From CAZELM01 sp964512995 (GTDB lineage Bacteria > CSSED10-310): a stretch of DNA of 64,000 bases. The notes under the pieces are model-generated. The model was not told where the DNA came from and searched no databases. It was given only the letters and a program-made list of their open reading frames with translations. The stretch lies in contig CAZELM010000005.1 of the NCBI GenBank assembly GCA_964512995.1, positions 1 to 64,000 on the forward strand. The letters run 5' to 3'. Both the position numbers and the translations under genes were made by a program. Below, piece by piece: positions 9,139-17,726 of this stretch; within the stretch, counting starts at the first letter, position 1, and the number at the start of each line of letters is the position of its first letter.

Positions 9139-10773
9139 ATGAAGCAATCGCTTATATTCATGATTCTGATAGTGATAACCACTGGATGGGGAATAGCTCT
9201 GGCAGAGATACCCCATCAGATCAATTATCAGGGACATCTTCTCGATAACGCTGGAAATCCAGTAACGGGAGAATTTGATTTTGTTTTCACTATCTATAAT
9301 GTTCCGACAGATGGCACCGCGCTATGGAGCGAAACGCATGAAAATATTTATATTGATCAAGGTGTTTTCAGCGCTCTTCTCGGCGAAGTTCAACCGATTT
9401 CGATGCGTTTCGATATCCCGATGTGGCTCGGAATAACCGTGGGTGGCGAAATATTGGTACCCCGGCAACCCCTGACCAGTGTGGGGCAGGCGATTCAGGC
9501 TGAGGATGTGTATGGTCAGGATATCCATCCTGCCACAATCGCGATTCCCGGTATCGGGGAGATCATCAATGCATCCGGCCAGTGGGTGGGAGACCCAACG
9601 GGATTGATCGGACCACAGGGACCGACAGGTCCAGCCGGAGCCACCGGCGCCATCGGACCGCAGGGACCGACAGGTCCAATCGGTGCCACCGGTGATATCG
9701 GACCACAGGGACCAACGGGGCCAACCGGGGCCACCGGCGCTATCGGACCGCAGGGACCGACAGGTCCAATCGGTGCCACCGGCGCTATCGGACCGCAGGG
9801 ACCAACGGGGCCAGCAGGAAGTATCGCCGGTCTCAACAAACAGCTCGCTTACAATGACGATGGAACAGCCGGGGGTGCAGAATTATACTACGACAAATCC
9901 ACCAGCCGCATGGGTATCGGCATCGATAATCCGGAAGCAATCCTTGATATCAATGGCACGGATGCACTGATCGTCCCGAGAGGCAATTATTCCCAGCGGC
10001 CATCGACCGCGGCGGTGGCAGGCATGATCCGGTTTAATATCGAATCCAACGTTTTCGAAGGATATAACGGCACAAAGTGGGTGCGCCTGGACAACTCTCC
10101 CAGTACCTTGCCTGAAGAGGAGTTGACATTCTATGTTGATGCAGGGAATCCCGCCTGTTATCCGGGAAGCGGCACTGCTGTAGCCGACCTCAGTGGTAAA
10201 AATAACAATGGCACCCTTCTGAACGGAGTCGGATACAACGCTTCCAATGGCGGTTACTGGGTGCTGGATGGTATCAATGACCGGATCAACATCCCTCATT
10301 CATCCACTCTCTTCCCAACGTCGGAACATACGTTGATGATGTGGGGACGTCTCCATGCCCATAATTCGACCAATACCGGCATCATTTCCAAATACAGCGG
10401 CGGTGGCCCAGCCAATTTCATGTGGTCCAACGCGAATGGCACGGGAGGTTTCCATAACAATACGCCTCGCGGGTATACCTACTCCAGTGGTGGCCGATAT
10501 TCTCTGAATGCGTGGGTTCATGTGGCGTTTTCATATCGGACATCGGATGGATACGGCCGATTTTATGTCAATGGTGTCGAAGTCTATGCCTGGAACGCCG
10601 GCACCGGTGGTATGGCGGATGTCACCACCAGCAATATGGCGCTCGGTGCCAGGGATGATGGCGTGGAACCGGCTTATTGTGATATCGCAATTGCAAAAGT
10701 GTTCAGTCGGGGTCTGACTGCAGCCGAAATACTGGCTCAATTCAATCTCGACAAAGCACGATTCGGATACTGA
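9139..10773 (+). CDS. Secreted collagen-like protein with C-terminal LamG domain
   Basis: Start chosen by the GAGGAGG site 9-10 bases upstream; a signal peptide follows (ending near ALAEIP). Of 544 residues, about 27-140 form an N-terminal domain beginning IPHQINYQGHL, common in surface proteins of environmental bacteria. Residues about 155-229 are some 25 Gly-X-Y triplets, mostly a 15-residue module (GPQGPTGPIGATGAI), followed by a short AGGAELYYD region. Residues about 335-535 look like a concanavalin/laminin-G (LamG) sandwich, ending ARDDGVEPAYCDIAIAKVF. This suggests a fibrous surface adhesin or sugar-binding protein (inference). It is followed 28 bases later by a thioredoxin-like gene. 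Confidence 0.85.
   Translation: MKQSLIFMILIVITTGWGIALAEIPHQINYQGHLLDNAGNPVTGEFDFVFTIYNVPTDGTALWSETHENIYIDQGVFSALLGEVQPISMRFDIPMWLGITVGGEILVPRQPLTSVGQAIQAEDVYGQDIHPATIAIPGIGEIINASGQWVGDPTGLIGPQGPTGPAGATGAIGPQGPTGPIGATGDIGPQGPTGPTGATGAIGPQGPTGPIGATGAIGPQGPTGPAGSIAGLNKQLAYNDDGTAGGAELYYDKSTSRMGIGIDNPEAILDINGTDALIVPRGNYSQRPSTAAVAGMIRFNIESNVFEGYNGTKWVRLDNSPSTLPEEELTFYVDAGNPACYPGSGTAVADLSGKNNNGTLLNGVGYNASNGGYWVLDGINDRINIPHSSTLFPTSEHTLMMWGRLHAHNSTNTGIISKYSGGGPANFMWSNANGTGGFHNNTPRGYTYSSGGRYSLNAWVHVAFSYRTSDGYGRFYVNGVEVYAWNAGTGGMADVTTSNMALGARDDGVEPAYCDIAIAKVFSRGLTAAEILAQFNLDKARFGY
9606..9815 (+). repeat. 45-bp tandem repeat coding for collagen-like modules
   Basis: The stretch consists of 45-base units (GGACCGCAGGGACCGACAGG and variants) encoding GPQGPTGPxGATGxI. 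Copies differ at only a few bases, consistent with recent expansion by slippage or recombination inside the coding frame. Confidence 0.85.
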
Positions 10774-10801
10774 TGAAAAGGGATATGAGAAAGGCTGTTC
10801 T

Positions 10802-11521
10802 ATGATATTCAAGGGCTTATGCAAATTTTTTCTGCTCATGGCAATCGCGGTATTCTGCTTTGCCTGCTCCGATCGCATTCCGACCAACAAGCCGGAATCC
10901 GTCAGCAACACATCTAAAATCACTCCCCAAAAAAGAAATGCTCAGCGGAAGGCAGACTCCGGGAACCGTGGAACGGCTTCCACCGTAACCACCCCTGATC
11001 CCAAAAAGAAAATTCTCTCCGCTCAGAACTCAGAGGATCGAGCAAAATTTTCTCAAACAAAATCGTTGCAGGGCGATCGAAAACAAACAGCGCGACCCGG
11101 CGAGCCGGCCCGGAATTTCACAGCACAGACTTTTGACGGGAAAACGATTCAACTCAGTGATTATAAAGGTAAATATGTTTTATTGGATTTCTGGGCTACC
11201 TGGTGCCGGCCATGTCAGGCAGAGTTTCCGTTTCTGTCCGATCTGGTAAACCGGTATAAAGATTCGGATAAAATCGCCATCATTGGAGTCAGTCTGGATA
11301 AGGAAAAAGAACAAATAACGGAGTTCGTCCAGAAGTACAATCTGAACTATCCCCATATTTTCGATGGCAAGGCATGGGAGAATGAAGTCGGGCAGTTGTA
11401 TGGAGTCACCAGTATCCCGTTCGCCGTGCTGATCGGTCCGGATGGCAATATTGTCGCGACGGGACTTCGCGGTACCAAACTGACGGAGACCATTGATACA
11501 TTGTTTAAAAAGAAATCCTGA
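10802..11521 (+). CDS. TlpA/ResA-like thioredoxin-domain protein, probably envelope-anchored
   Basis: This 239-residue protein begins with a hydrophobic segment ending in Cys22 (CFAC). This is a poor lipobox, so it could be a lipoprotein or simply N-terminally anchored. A low-complexity basic linker runs to about residue 95. The rest is a redoxin domain with FWATWCRPC (Cys135 and Cys138) and the cis-Pro segment VTSIPFAVLIGPDG. This is the arrangement of TlpA/ResA thiol-disulfide reductases that act outside the cytoplasmic membrane. The last 17 bases overlap the end of the convergent ATP-grasp gene. Confidence 0.9.
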   Translation: MIFKGLCKFFLLMAIAVFCFACSDRIPTNKPESVSNTSKITPQKRNAQRKADSGNRGTASTVTTPDPKKKILSAQNSEDRAKFSQTKSLQGDRKQTARPGEPARNFTAQTFDGKTIQLSDYKGKYVLLDFWATWCRPCQAEFPFLSDLVNRYKDSDKIAIIGVSLDKEKEQITEFVQKYNLNYPHIFDGKAWENEVGQLYGVTSIPFAVLIGPDGNIVATGLRGTKLTETIDTLFKKKS

Positions 11522-12836
11522 ATGTTCTCCTGATCAGGTGTTCGAATTCAGACATGATGGATTGAGCCGGTGCAAACCGAACGGATCTGAAAATGATCCG
11601 TATAATATCCTTTGATTCGGCTCGCTGATGCGCCGGCCAGATCAAACATGTTTCCGGCTCCAGGGCCGATGCAGACCAACCCGGCTTCATGTATTCAAGC
11701 TGGTCATCGGCCATTCGGTAAATGCCCGGTTTCATCGGGGATAACCAGGTCAGAAATTCTCCCGGCACCGGATGTCGAAAGATCACCTGACCTCCGGCTG
11801 GAATCGGAGGATACTCCGGATCACTCCCCCATTGACTCTCACCGAATGTCAACAGATGGCGCACGAGAAGCGGTGTCCCATGGCTGGCAATTTCGAGCGG
11901 TGTCAATACGGGAAGGGAGGCGATCAGCCGGGGGTTGACCTCCACAGCCCGAATCCCATGGTCTCCGCTGGAAAGCTGAAAATCCATGCCGAACATTCCC
12001 TGAAAACCATTCCCGAACAGGACGTTCCCCATCTTCCGCATCATCGTCACTATCACGGTTTCACGGTCCGCATCGAGCCGGCTCCACAGATTGCCCCGAG
12101 AACCCATCGTTGGCGGAAAACCATCCTCTCCAGCAATAAGGCTGGTAATCTGGTAAAACGGGCGGCTGCACCGGATATCCCCGGACGGTCCGATACATCC
12201 ATTGGCGGTCCACGTCTGCCCCTCCAGAAAGGACGATAATTTGCTCAAGCGGCCATCAAACCGGTCCAGGATCACCTGCATCTCCCGAGTATCCCGAATC
12301 AAAAAGGTCCGATTCCCCGAAAAGCCTTTTGCAAACTGACAGATCAGTGGCAGACCGAGTTCCCGGAACACATCATCGGTGTTCATCCGGCGGGATAGTG
12401 GGACAATGATATGGGGAATGACCGGAATTCCCGCTTGTTCGGCCAGTCTGGGAAACAGGACTTTATTTTCGAGCCGCCGGGAGACTGCTGCTGGAGCGTT
12501 CAGGAAATGGATACCCATCGGTCGCAATTTCTGTTCGATTTCATTCATCGGTTTGAAAAGCAGCAGACGGACGGGCTTTTCCAAAGTATTCAAAAAGCGG
12601 AGTGTCTCGGGGTGTTCCAACAGCGTCCGCGTGACATCTCCGGGATCCGAATCTTGTTCTTCCAGACAAAACACCCGGATGCCGGATTCCCGCCACAACG
12701 GTATCCAGGGATGCCGGAACGAAGTCACCAGAACCAGATTGGACAGCAATCCATCCATCGGATACACGTTGATCGATTCTGAAGCGGCAGACACAATCGT
12801 TCCCGGCCAGTGATTCAATTCAGAAATCCATCTCAT
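11505..12836 (-). CDS. ATP-grasp amide ligase, last gene of the carrier operon
   Basis: This 443-residue protein has an ATP-grasp architecture: an N-terminal alpha/beta domain, a central region with ENKVLFPRLAEQAGIPVI, a lid region around FAKGFSGNRTF, and a metal-binding C-terminal segment, GMFGMDF followed by AVEVNPRLIAS (the conserved E-x-N). It looks more like the ATP-grasp_3/PylC-type amino-acid ligases than RimK/LysX, but the substrate cannot be read from sequence. It overlaps the upstream PLP-enzyme gene by four bases (ATGA), so translation is coupled. In context it is a plausible enzyme for attaching an amino acid to the LysW-like protein or to a peptide made in the same pathway (inference). 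Confidence 0.85.
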   Translation of the reverse strand: MRWISELNHWPGTIVSAASESINVYPMDGLLSNLVLVTSFRHPWIPLWRESGIRVFCLEEQDSDPGDVTRTLLEHPETLRFLNTLEKPVRLLLFKPMNEIEQKLRPMGIHFLNAPAAVSRRLENKVLFPRLAEQAGIPVIPHIIVPLSRRMNTDDVFRELGLPLICQFAKGFSGNRTFLIRDTREMQVILDRFDGRLSKLSSFLEGQTWTANGCIGPSGDIRCSRPFYQITSLIAGEDGFPPTMGSRGNLWSRLDADRETVIVTMMRKMGNVLFGNGFQGMFGMDFQLSSGDHGIRAVEVNPRLIASLPVLTPLEIASHGTPLLVRHLLTFGESQWGSDPEYPPIPAGGQVIFRHPVPGEFLTWLSPMKPGIYRMADDQLEYMKPGWSASALEPETCLIWPAHQRAESKDIIRIIFRSVRFAPAQSIMSEFEHLIRRTFRISF

Positions 12837-13948
12837 GGTACCCTCACCAGACGATCCAGCAACCGGCGTACATCCAGATATGTTTCAACGAAGTGAACGG
12901 CTCCCGGACCCACGTCCGGGCATGCCGTCAAACCGGACGGTTCGGTTTCAGGGTAGTATCTGCCGGTGAGTATCACCAGTGGGACACCCTTCCCTCCGGC
13001 AGACCGCCACCGGGATACGGCCGCCAAGCATGCGGCTCCTTCAAGGGAAGTAAAAACAGACAGCGATTCCAATGTACGGGCCGCTGCTGTGATCTCCGGA
13101 TCACTCATCTTCCAGGCGCTTCCACCGAAGTCACAGATATGGCCGATCACTTCTGGAATCAGTGGAGATCCTTTGATGCCTCCCCAACCTGCTCCCCGAA
13201 GGCATTCATCCGAATCCGGGTGATCCGATCGCATATCAAAATGATCAGCAAGATCGGTGGCTTTGCCCGACTGGACCGCATGCAATTCCGGGAATTGCCA
13301 CGAAAGTTTCTGAAGCCGAATCCGGGCGAATGCACGAGCGATTCCCAGCATGGTGGCTCCGCTGGTGCAAAACAGAAAAACAGCCGACGGAGCCTCTCCC
13401 GGAAATTGATCGCATATCTCAAATCCAAGGCTCATGAATCCGGAAACAGCATGGGAATCAGTGGATGGCCGCAGATTTGGCAACTGAGCGATCCGCGCAG
13501 CATACCGGGCGAAATTGGCTGGTTTGCCGGAAATAATCGCCTGACCGCCGGCCTGGATGATCGCCGCAACTTTACCTCGCGGTGTTTCAGGCGATAAAAA
13601 AGCCAAAATTTTCATTCCACACGCAGTGGCATATGTCGATACAGCAATCGCCGCATTTCCGGATGAACTGATGACCGCTGCCGGAAATCCCTGTTCCCTC
13701 ACCATACTGATCTGAAAACAGGCCGCTCGTTCTTTATGGGAGCCGGTGACATTCAGATCCTCGCGTTTGATCAGAAACTCACCGAAAGGTCCCGATTTCA
13801 GACGCTGAATGGGTGATTGGGCTGAAATATAGGGAATGCGGAATTGCGGAGCCGGTATCCGAGAATACGCATCACGATACCGCCAGGGGCCGGCCATGGG
13901 TTGAGACTGTGCCATTTCAGTGGCATCGATTTCCGGTGGTGTGTTCAT
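12833..13948 (-). CDS. Fold-type II PLP enzyme, threonine synthase-like
   Basis: The 371-residue sequence contains KREDLNVTGSHKER with the probable PLP lysine at residue 72, then SSSGNAAIA (about 94-102) for cofactor binding, a CTSGATMLGIA glycine-rich loop, and the end ILTGRYYPE. These features place it in the tryptophan-synthase-beta superfamily next to threonine synthase and dehydratases. Such enzymes catalyse beta- or gamma-replacement or elimination on amino acids; which one applies here is unknown. ATGA overlaps link it to the MurD-like gene upstream and the ATP-grasp gene downstream. It is probably not a housekeeping threonine synthase given this context (inference). Confidence 0.85.
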   Translation of the reverse strand: MNTPPEIDATEMAQSQPMAGPWRYRDAYSRIPAPQFRIPYISAQSPIQRLKSGPFGEFLIKREDLNVTGSHKERAACFQISMVREQGFPAAVISSSGNAAIAVSTYATACGMKILAFLSPETPRGKVAAIIQAGGQAIISGKPANFARYAARIAQLPNLRPSTDSHAVSGFMSLGFEICDQFPGEAPSAVFLFCTSGATMLGIARAFARIRLQKLSWQFPELHAVQSGKATDLADHFDMRSDHPDSDECLRGAGWGGIKGSPLIPEVIGHICDFGGSAWKMSDPEITAAARTLESLSVFTSLEGAACLAAVSRWRSAGGKGVPLVILTGRYYPETEPSGLTACPDVGPGAVHFVETYLDVRRLLDRLVRVP

Positions 13949-15405
13949 TCCGCGGATTGTGTGGATTCCAGATCGCGCCGGATTTCCCGGATCAACCGCC
14001 GAAATCCCCGGCTCCCTGCCACAAAGGACGTATAGAATCCAGCGCCGGCTGGACTCAGGACGACTGAATCTCCGGGGAACGCGTATTTTTTTACCACATT
14101 CAGAGCGGTATCCAGATCCATGACCCGCTCAACAGGAATCTGACCGGAGATCGCAGAAATGGAGTCTCCCGCATTTCCCGGAAGCGTGATCAGGCATTTC
14201 ACTTTTTGCTGAATCACGGGCTGCAACAGGTGATATGACTCCCGGTTGCCTTTCTGCTGGCCGCCACAAATCAGGATCACCGGCGCATTCAGAGCACGAA
14301 GGGCGGCTTCCGTTGCCGTTGGGTTGGTACTTGCCAGATCATCGTAATAGTTTACGCCATCGATGGCTGTGATAAATTGAATCCGGTTACGAACTCCCGG
14401 AAACCGTGTCAGCGCCTGATTCAAGGTATCCGGGGAGCAGCCGACCAGATATGCTATAATCATCGCTGCCAATGCATTGGCAATGTTATGCTCCCCAGGA
14501 ATTTTCAGATCAGCGGCTCGAAACAACATCGTTTCATGGCCGTTCCATCGAATTCCATACCCATCACCCAACGGTCCGCCGCCGGTTTCCGGAAGTTTTC
14601 GCGTCGAAAAGGGGACCGGAATTCCCGGACATCGGGACAATATGCGATTGCCAATGGGATCATCGAGATTGACAATGGCATAATCTCCGGATGATTGCAG
14701 CATGAACAGACGTTCCTTCACCGCCGCGTAAGCCTCAAAGGAACCATGTTCCTCGATGTGATCGGGCTGAACATTGGTCAGCACTGCGTAATGGGGATGA
14801 CCATCCAGTTCACGGAGTTGGCGGTTGGAAACTTCCAGGACCAGCACGCCCGTTTCGGGAAGTGTGGTTATCTGGTTCAGAACCTGGGGATGATAACGGT
14901 CATTCCCGCTCATCAGTGCCGGAATACCGGTTTCCTGGAGGAGGTGGAACAGCAGGCTTGAGACGGTTGTTTTGCCGTTCGTTCCGGTTACTGCCGCAAT
15001 AGGAGCCGGTGAGAGTCCGAAGTACATGTTGATCAGAAAAGCGACGCGAAGCCCCTTGGTCCGGGCATCTGCCAGGGGTTGATTCCGGGCATGGGCAAAC
15101 CAGTTCTGCCCAGCAAATGCCAGATCAGCGGACTCGATATCCGATAAATACGCATCGCCCAGCCGATATATCACCGGCATGTTTATAAATCGATCGAATG
15201 CCGCTTCCCGGTTGGATGCATTCCACGATACATGGGACAGCATGAATGATGACCGGAGGCTGTCTCCGGTATTCATGTCGTGAGCGATCAGATGCGTGAA
15301 ACCCTGTTCATACAAGTAGTCGAGAACAGCAAATCCTTCCGCGCCGGATGCGCCGATAATATGAACGTTTTTTTCCCGATACTGTTCCAACGCAAATCGG
15401 TTCAT
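13945..15405 (-). CDS. Mur ligase family protein, MurD-like
   Basis: The start at 15405 (MNRFALEQ) is chosen because its ATG overlaps the upstream stop as ATGA; the longer open frame would run 35 residues into the neighbour. The 486-residue protein has an N-terminal Rossmann-like domain (VHIIGASGAEGF), the Mur ligase P-loop GTNGKTT at residues 141-147, LVLEVSNRQL, and TNVQPDHIEEHGSFEAYAAVK of the central domain. A C-terminal domain contains YYDDLASTNPTAT and ICGGQQKG, typical of MurD. MurD adds D-Glu to UDP-MurNAc-L-Ala; here the gene is outside a dcw cluster and beside a carrier and an ATP-grasp enzyme, so it is likely a paralogue with another substrate (inference). Confidence 0.88.
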   Translation of the reverse strand: MNRFALEQYREKNVHIIGASGAEGFAVLDYLYEQGFTHLIAHDMNTGDSLRSSFMLSHVSWNASNREAAFDRFINMPVIYRLGDAYLSDIESADLAFAGQNWFAHARNQPLADARTKGLRVAFLINMYFGLSPAPIAAVTGTNGKTTVSSLLFHLLQETGIPALMSGNDRYHPQVLNQITTLPETGVLVLEVSNRQLRELDGHPHYAVLTNVQPDHIEEHGSFEAYAAVKERLFMLQSSGDYAIVNLDDPIGNRILSRCPGIPVPFSTRKLPETGGGPLGDGYGIRWNGHETMLFRAADLKIPGEHNIANALAAMIIAYLVGCSPDTLNQALTRFPGVRNRIQFITAIDGVNYYDDLASTNPTATEAALRALNAPVILICGGQQKGNRESYHLLQPVIQQKVKCLITLPGNAGDSISAISGQIPVERVMDLDTALNVVKKYAFPGDSVVLSPAGAGFYTSFVAGSRGFRRLIREIRRDLESTQSAE

Positions 15406-17102
15406 CCAATGCCCCCTTTCCACTGCATGATACGCCGAACCGCGACAATCTGATACTCCGACTCGAACTCTGGTTCCGTGACCACAGAAACCTGTTTTCG
15501 AGCCAGACATGAGTGGATGATGCCAGTTGTCAACGCCAGAGCGACATGATGGATTCGCCGTTTTTTCCCATAGGCAAACAGCAGATCTCCGGACTGGAGG
15601 GTGTGCCGGGACACGCCAGTCCCCATCCGGCGCTGATCTTTGGAATGCCGGGGCAGGAGTATTCCGAGGCTGGATATGATGGATTGCACCAGAGCGGAAC
15701 AGTCCATGCCGCTCCGGGACCGGCCGCCAAGCCGATAGGGAATTCCGAGATAGGTTCGGGCGATATCGCTGATGGCAGCGGGATCATGGGAGCAAGGGAC
15801 CATGAAACCGGACTGAGCGCGCTGGATCGTTCGCCATAACCTGCGTTGCGCTTCAGGAGTGGGTATCATTCGCTGAAAATACCGGCTTTCAGCCCACCCC
15901 ATGGATAAATCGGGAGCCTGAATGAGAATCCATGGGTCATGTTCATGAAGAACACGAACCGGACCATCCTCGGGCATCAACTGGGTTGCCAGAGTTCCAC
16001 CCGGATAGTTCAGAATATCCTGAGGATACTGATCCGGAATCCCCCATTCCATTCCGTCGATCACCTGATCCGGATCTGAGAGCAATCGAATATCGAAACC
16101 AACCGGGATCTCGGTCTCACGGCATAGTTCCTGAAGCCGCTCCAACTGCCGGACAGCCAGGAGTGATCCGGAAAAATGCAATGCGCTCGTTACGGGATCA
16201 AATACCGGTCTGATGGCGATGACTGGAAGCGGATAATGGTTATGTTCTTCGGAGGAAAACCGTTCCAGGATATGCCGGCCGTGTTGAATGGATCTGGAGT
16301 ATTGCCTTAAACGAACCAGAACCACCTCATTCTGAGTCATCGAAAACCCATCTACCGTGCAGGTTCGTTCTCTGGTAACCCCATCGACAGCTCCCCCATC
16401 GACCAGCCGCTGGAGCTGCTTGGATTCATAAGCCGGATCCGGCAACAGATCCGTGCGGATGTTCAGGATTTCCAAAGCGACAACAAGCCCATAGGCAGCC
16501 CAGTTGGAGGTTGTTCCCAGCAGCATATGATCGGATTTGACGGTCGTGATGGATCGTTTCTCCGGAAGGAATTCCAGCAACGCACCCAATCCCAGCTCAT
16601 TCCCGCCGTCTCCGATCCCGATGGAACAGCAGCCCGTCATGAACGGCTCCAGATGAGCGGTTTGTTCGGTGATATCGATATCGCGCATCGTGAGAAACCG
16701 GCCAGTTCGGTTGGGACCCGGCCGCTCCACCGATATGACAACATCCGGCTGACAGGCAATCAGCAATTCGTCGGCATACCTGCGGCTGGAATCTGGATCT
16801 GTGATCGGAAATGGAATGATATTGGGACAATGAAGGGCGTCCAGAAGTCTTGTGCCATGATCGTCAGAAATGTAGAACACTTTTTTCCCAAGCCGTGCGA
16901 GTGCTGAACCCAGTGCGGCTGCTCCCAATGGTCCATCCGTTTCGGCACAAGCGGTTTCCGGGATATAAAAACCCGTCAATATAAATACGGTTGAGGCTGC
17001 ATGTAATGCCTTGGCTGCATCTGGATAGGGATCTTTCCTTAAAATATTGCGGTATTCGAAGAGACCTCGCGGGTCGCCTTCGAATACCAGATGATCAATC
17101 AC
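15402..17102 (-). CDS. Fusion: DUF4392 (D-glutamate cyclase-like) + SH3-like + NlpC/P60 peptidase
   Basis: The 566-residue protein starts at GTG 17102, five bases after the stop of the LysW-like gene. Residues 1-280 match DUF4392: ETDGPLGAAAL (54-64), VVISVERPGP (121-130) and GIGDGGNELGLG (162-173). This family includes vertebrate D-glutamate cyclase, which makes 5-oxo-D-proline. Residues about 370-410 look like a bacterial SH3 domain. Residues 440-560 are an NlpC/P60 cysteine peptidase with MDCSALV (Cys468), HHVALAL (His519) and a third polar residue near His530, so the triad is intact. NlpC/P60 enzymes typically cut gamma-D-Glu-linked amides. There is no signal peptide, so it should act in the cytoplasm. 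Joining a D-Glu enzyme to a gamma-Glu peptidase points to gamma-glutamyl chemistry (inference). Confidence 0.88.
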   Translation of the reverse strand: MIDHLVFEGDPRGLFEYRNILRKDPYPDAAKALHAASTVFILTGFYIPETACAETDGPLGAAALGSALARLGKKVFYISDDHGTRLLDALHCPNIIPFPITDPDSSRRYADELLIACQPDVVISVERPGPNRTGRFLTMRDIDITEQTAHLEPFMTGCCSIGIGDGGNELGLGALLEFLPEKRSITTVKSDHMLLGTTSNWAAYGLVVALEILNIRTDLLPDPAYESKQLQRLVDGGAVDGVTRERTCTVDGFSMTQNEVVLVRLRQYSRSIQHGRHILERFSSEEHNHYPLPVIAIRPVFDPVTSALHFSGSLLAVRQLERLQELCRETEIPVGFDIRLLSDPDQVIDGMEWGIPDQYPQDILNYPGGTLATQLMPEDGPVRVLHEHDPWILIQAPDLSMGWAESRYFQRMIPTPEAQRRLWRTIQRAQSGFMVPCSHDPAAISDIARTYLGIPYRLGGRSRSGMDCSALVQSIISSLGILLPRHSKDQRRMGTGVSRHTLQSGDLLFAYGKKRRIHHVALALTTGIIHSCLARKQVSVVTEPEFESEYQIVAVRRIMQWKGGIG

Positions 17103-17107
17103 GTTCG

Positions 17108-17257
17108 TTATTTCTCTTCTTCTTCAAAAAGCGAAAATTCCAATGGATCGATGGAAATCACTTCCAATTCAACGCCACAGTCCGGACATTCGATGATTTC
17201 GCCCACATCGAACCCATCATCTTCTATTGCAGTTCCACATTCTGGACAATTTTCCAT
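17108..17257 (-). CDS. LysW/ArgW-like zinc-ribbon carrier protein (49 aa)
   Basis: A short gene at the head of the operon. AAGGAG lies 8 bases before ATG 17257. The product has two CxxC knuckles (CPEC at residues 4-7, CPDC at 24-27) separated by VGEIIE, then GVELEVISIDPLEF and an acidic end, FEEEEK. This is the layout of LysW, the amino-group carrier of lysine/arginine biosynthesis in Thermus and archaea. LysW, however, ends in EDWGE, whose terminal Glu gamma-carboxyl carries the substrate. That motif is absent here, and none of the three frames downstream restores it. So it is either a carrier that uses another Glu of the EEEE run or a non-carrier zinc ribbon derived from LysW. The gene is too small for most gene callers. 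Confidence 0.85.
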   Translation of the reverse strand: MENCPECGTAIEDDGFDVGEIIECPDCGVELEVISIDPLEFSLFEEEEK

Positions 17258-17726
17258 ATCGCATTCTCCTTGATTTCAGATAACCCGTTTTCTCTGACAA
17301 TGGCCGACTTTAAATCATACAATGCAGCAAATTCAATCTCTGCTTGTATGAAAAAAAAAGAAGCTTATACCGATACGGCATTCACTCCATCGGCTTATTT
17401 AAATCATGAACAATGAATTGTCCATATTTTTTTTAGGAGCTGCTCCACATCCTGAAATCATGGGAACATGGGGCACAATGGCAGCTAACTTCGATGTAAT
17501 GCGAAGGCGTCCTTCCGGCTGCGATAATCCATGATAAATCGAAATATCATTATCTTCTTCCTATAAGATATCTGCTTCTGCCGCATGAATTCTTTCGCCT
17601 TCCCTTCTCAATCTGGACAATTTCAAACATTCTAGTATATAGTGCGGCCCAGGTAAGATTTCTGTCACTTTATTCATCGCGATTCAATAATCGTTTGGAT
17701 AATATCATCATGAGGAGGAGGACATA
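17258..17726. other. Divergent intergenic region between the carrier operon and the aldolase gene
   Basis: This AT-rich 469-bp region should hold promoters for the minus-strand operon starting at 17257 and the plus-strand operon starting at 17727. I see no gene in it. An A run at 17350-17358 and several TTTAAAT/TTTAAATC motifs occur, but no clear operator. Confidence 0.6.
17614..17641 (+). promoter_or_regulatory. Candidate promoter for the aldolase/SHMT pair
   Basis: TGGACA (17614-17619) and TATATA (17636-17641) are separated by 16 bases, about 85 bases before the start at 17727. Sequence match only. Confidence 0.3.

Noticed and set aside
9516..9839. Minus-strand open frame with Gly-Pro repeats opposite the collagen-like gene
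   Set aside because: It is the antisense image of the Gly-X-Y DNA repeat.
15406..15510. 35-residue N-terminal extension of the MurD-like protein
   Set aside because: It lies inside the upstream gene; the ATGA overlap at 15405 fits the rest of the operon.
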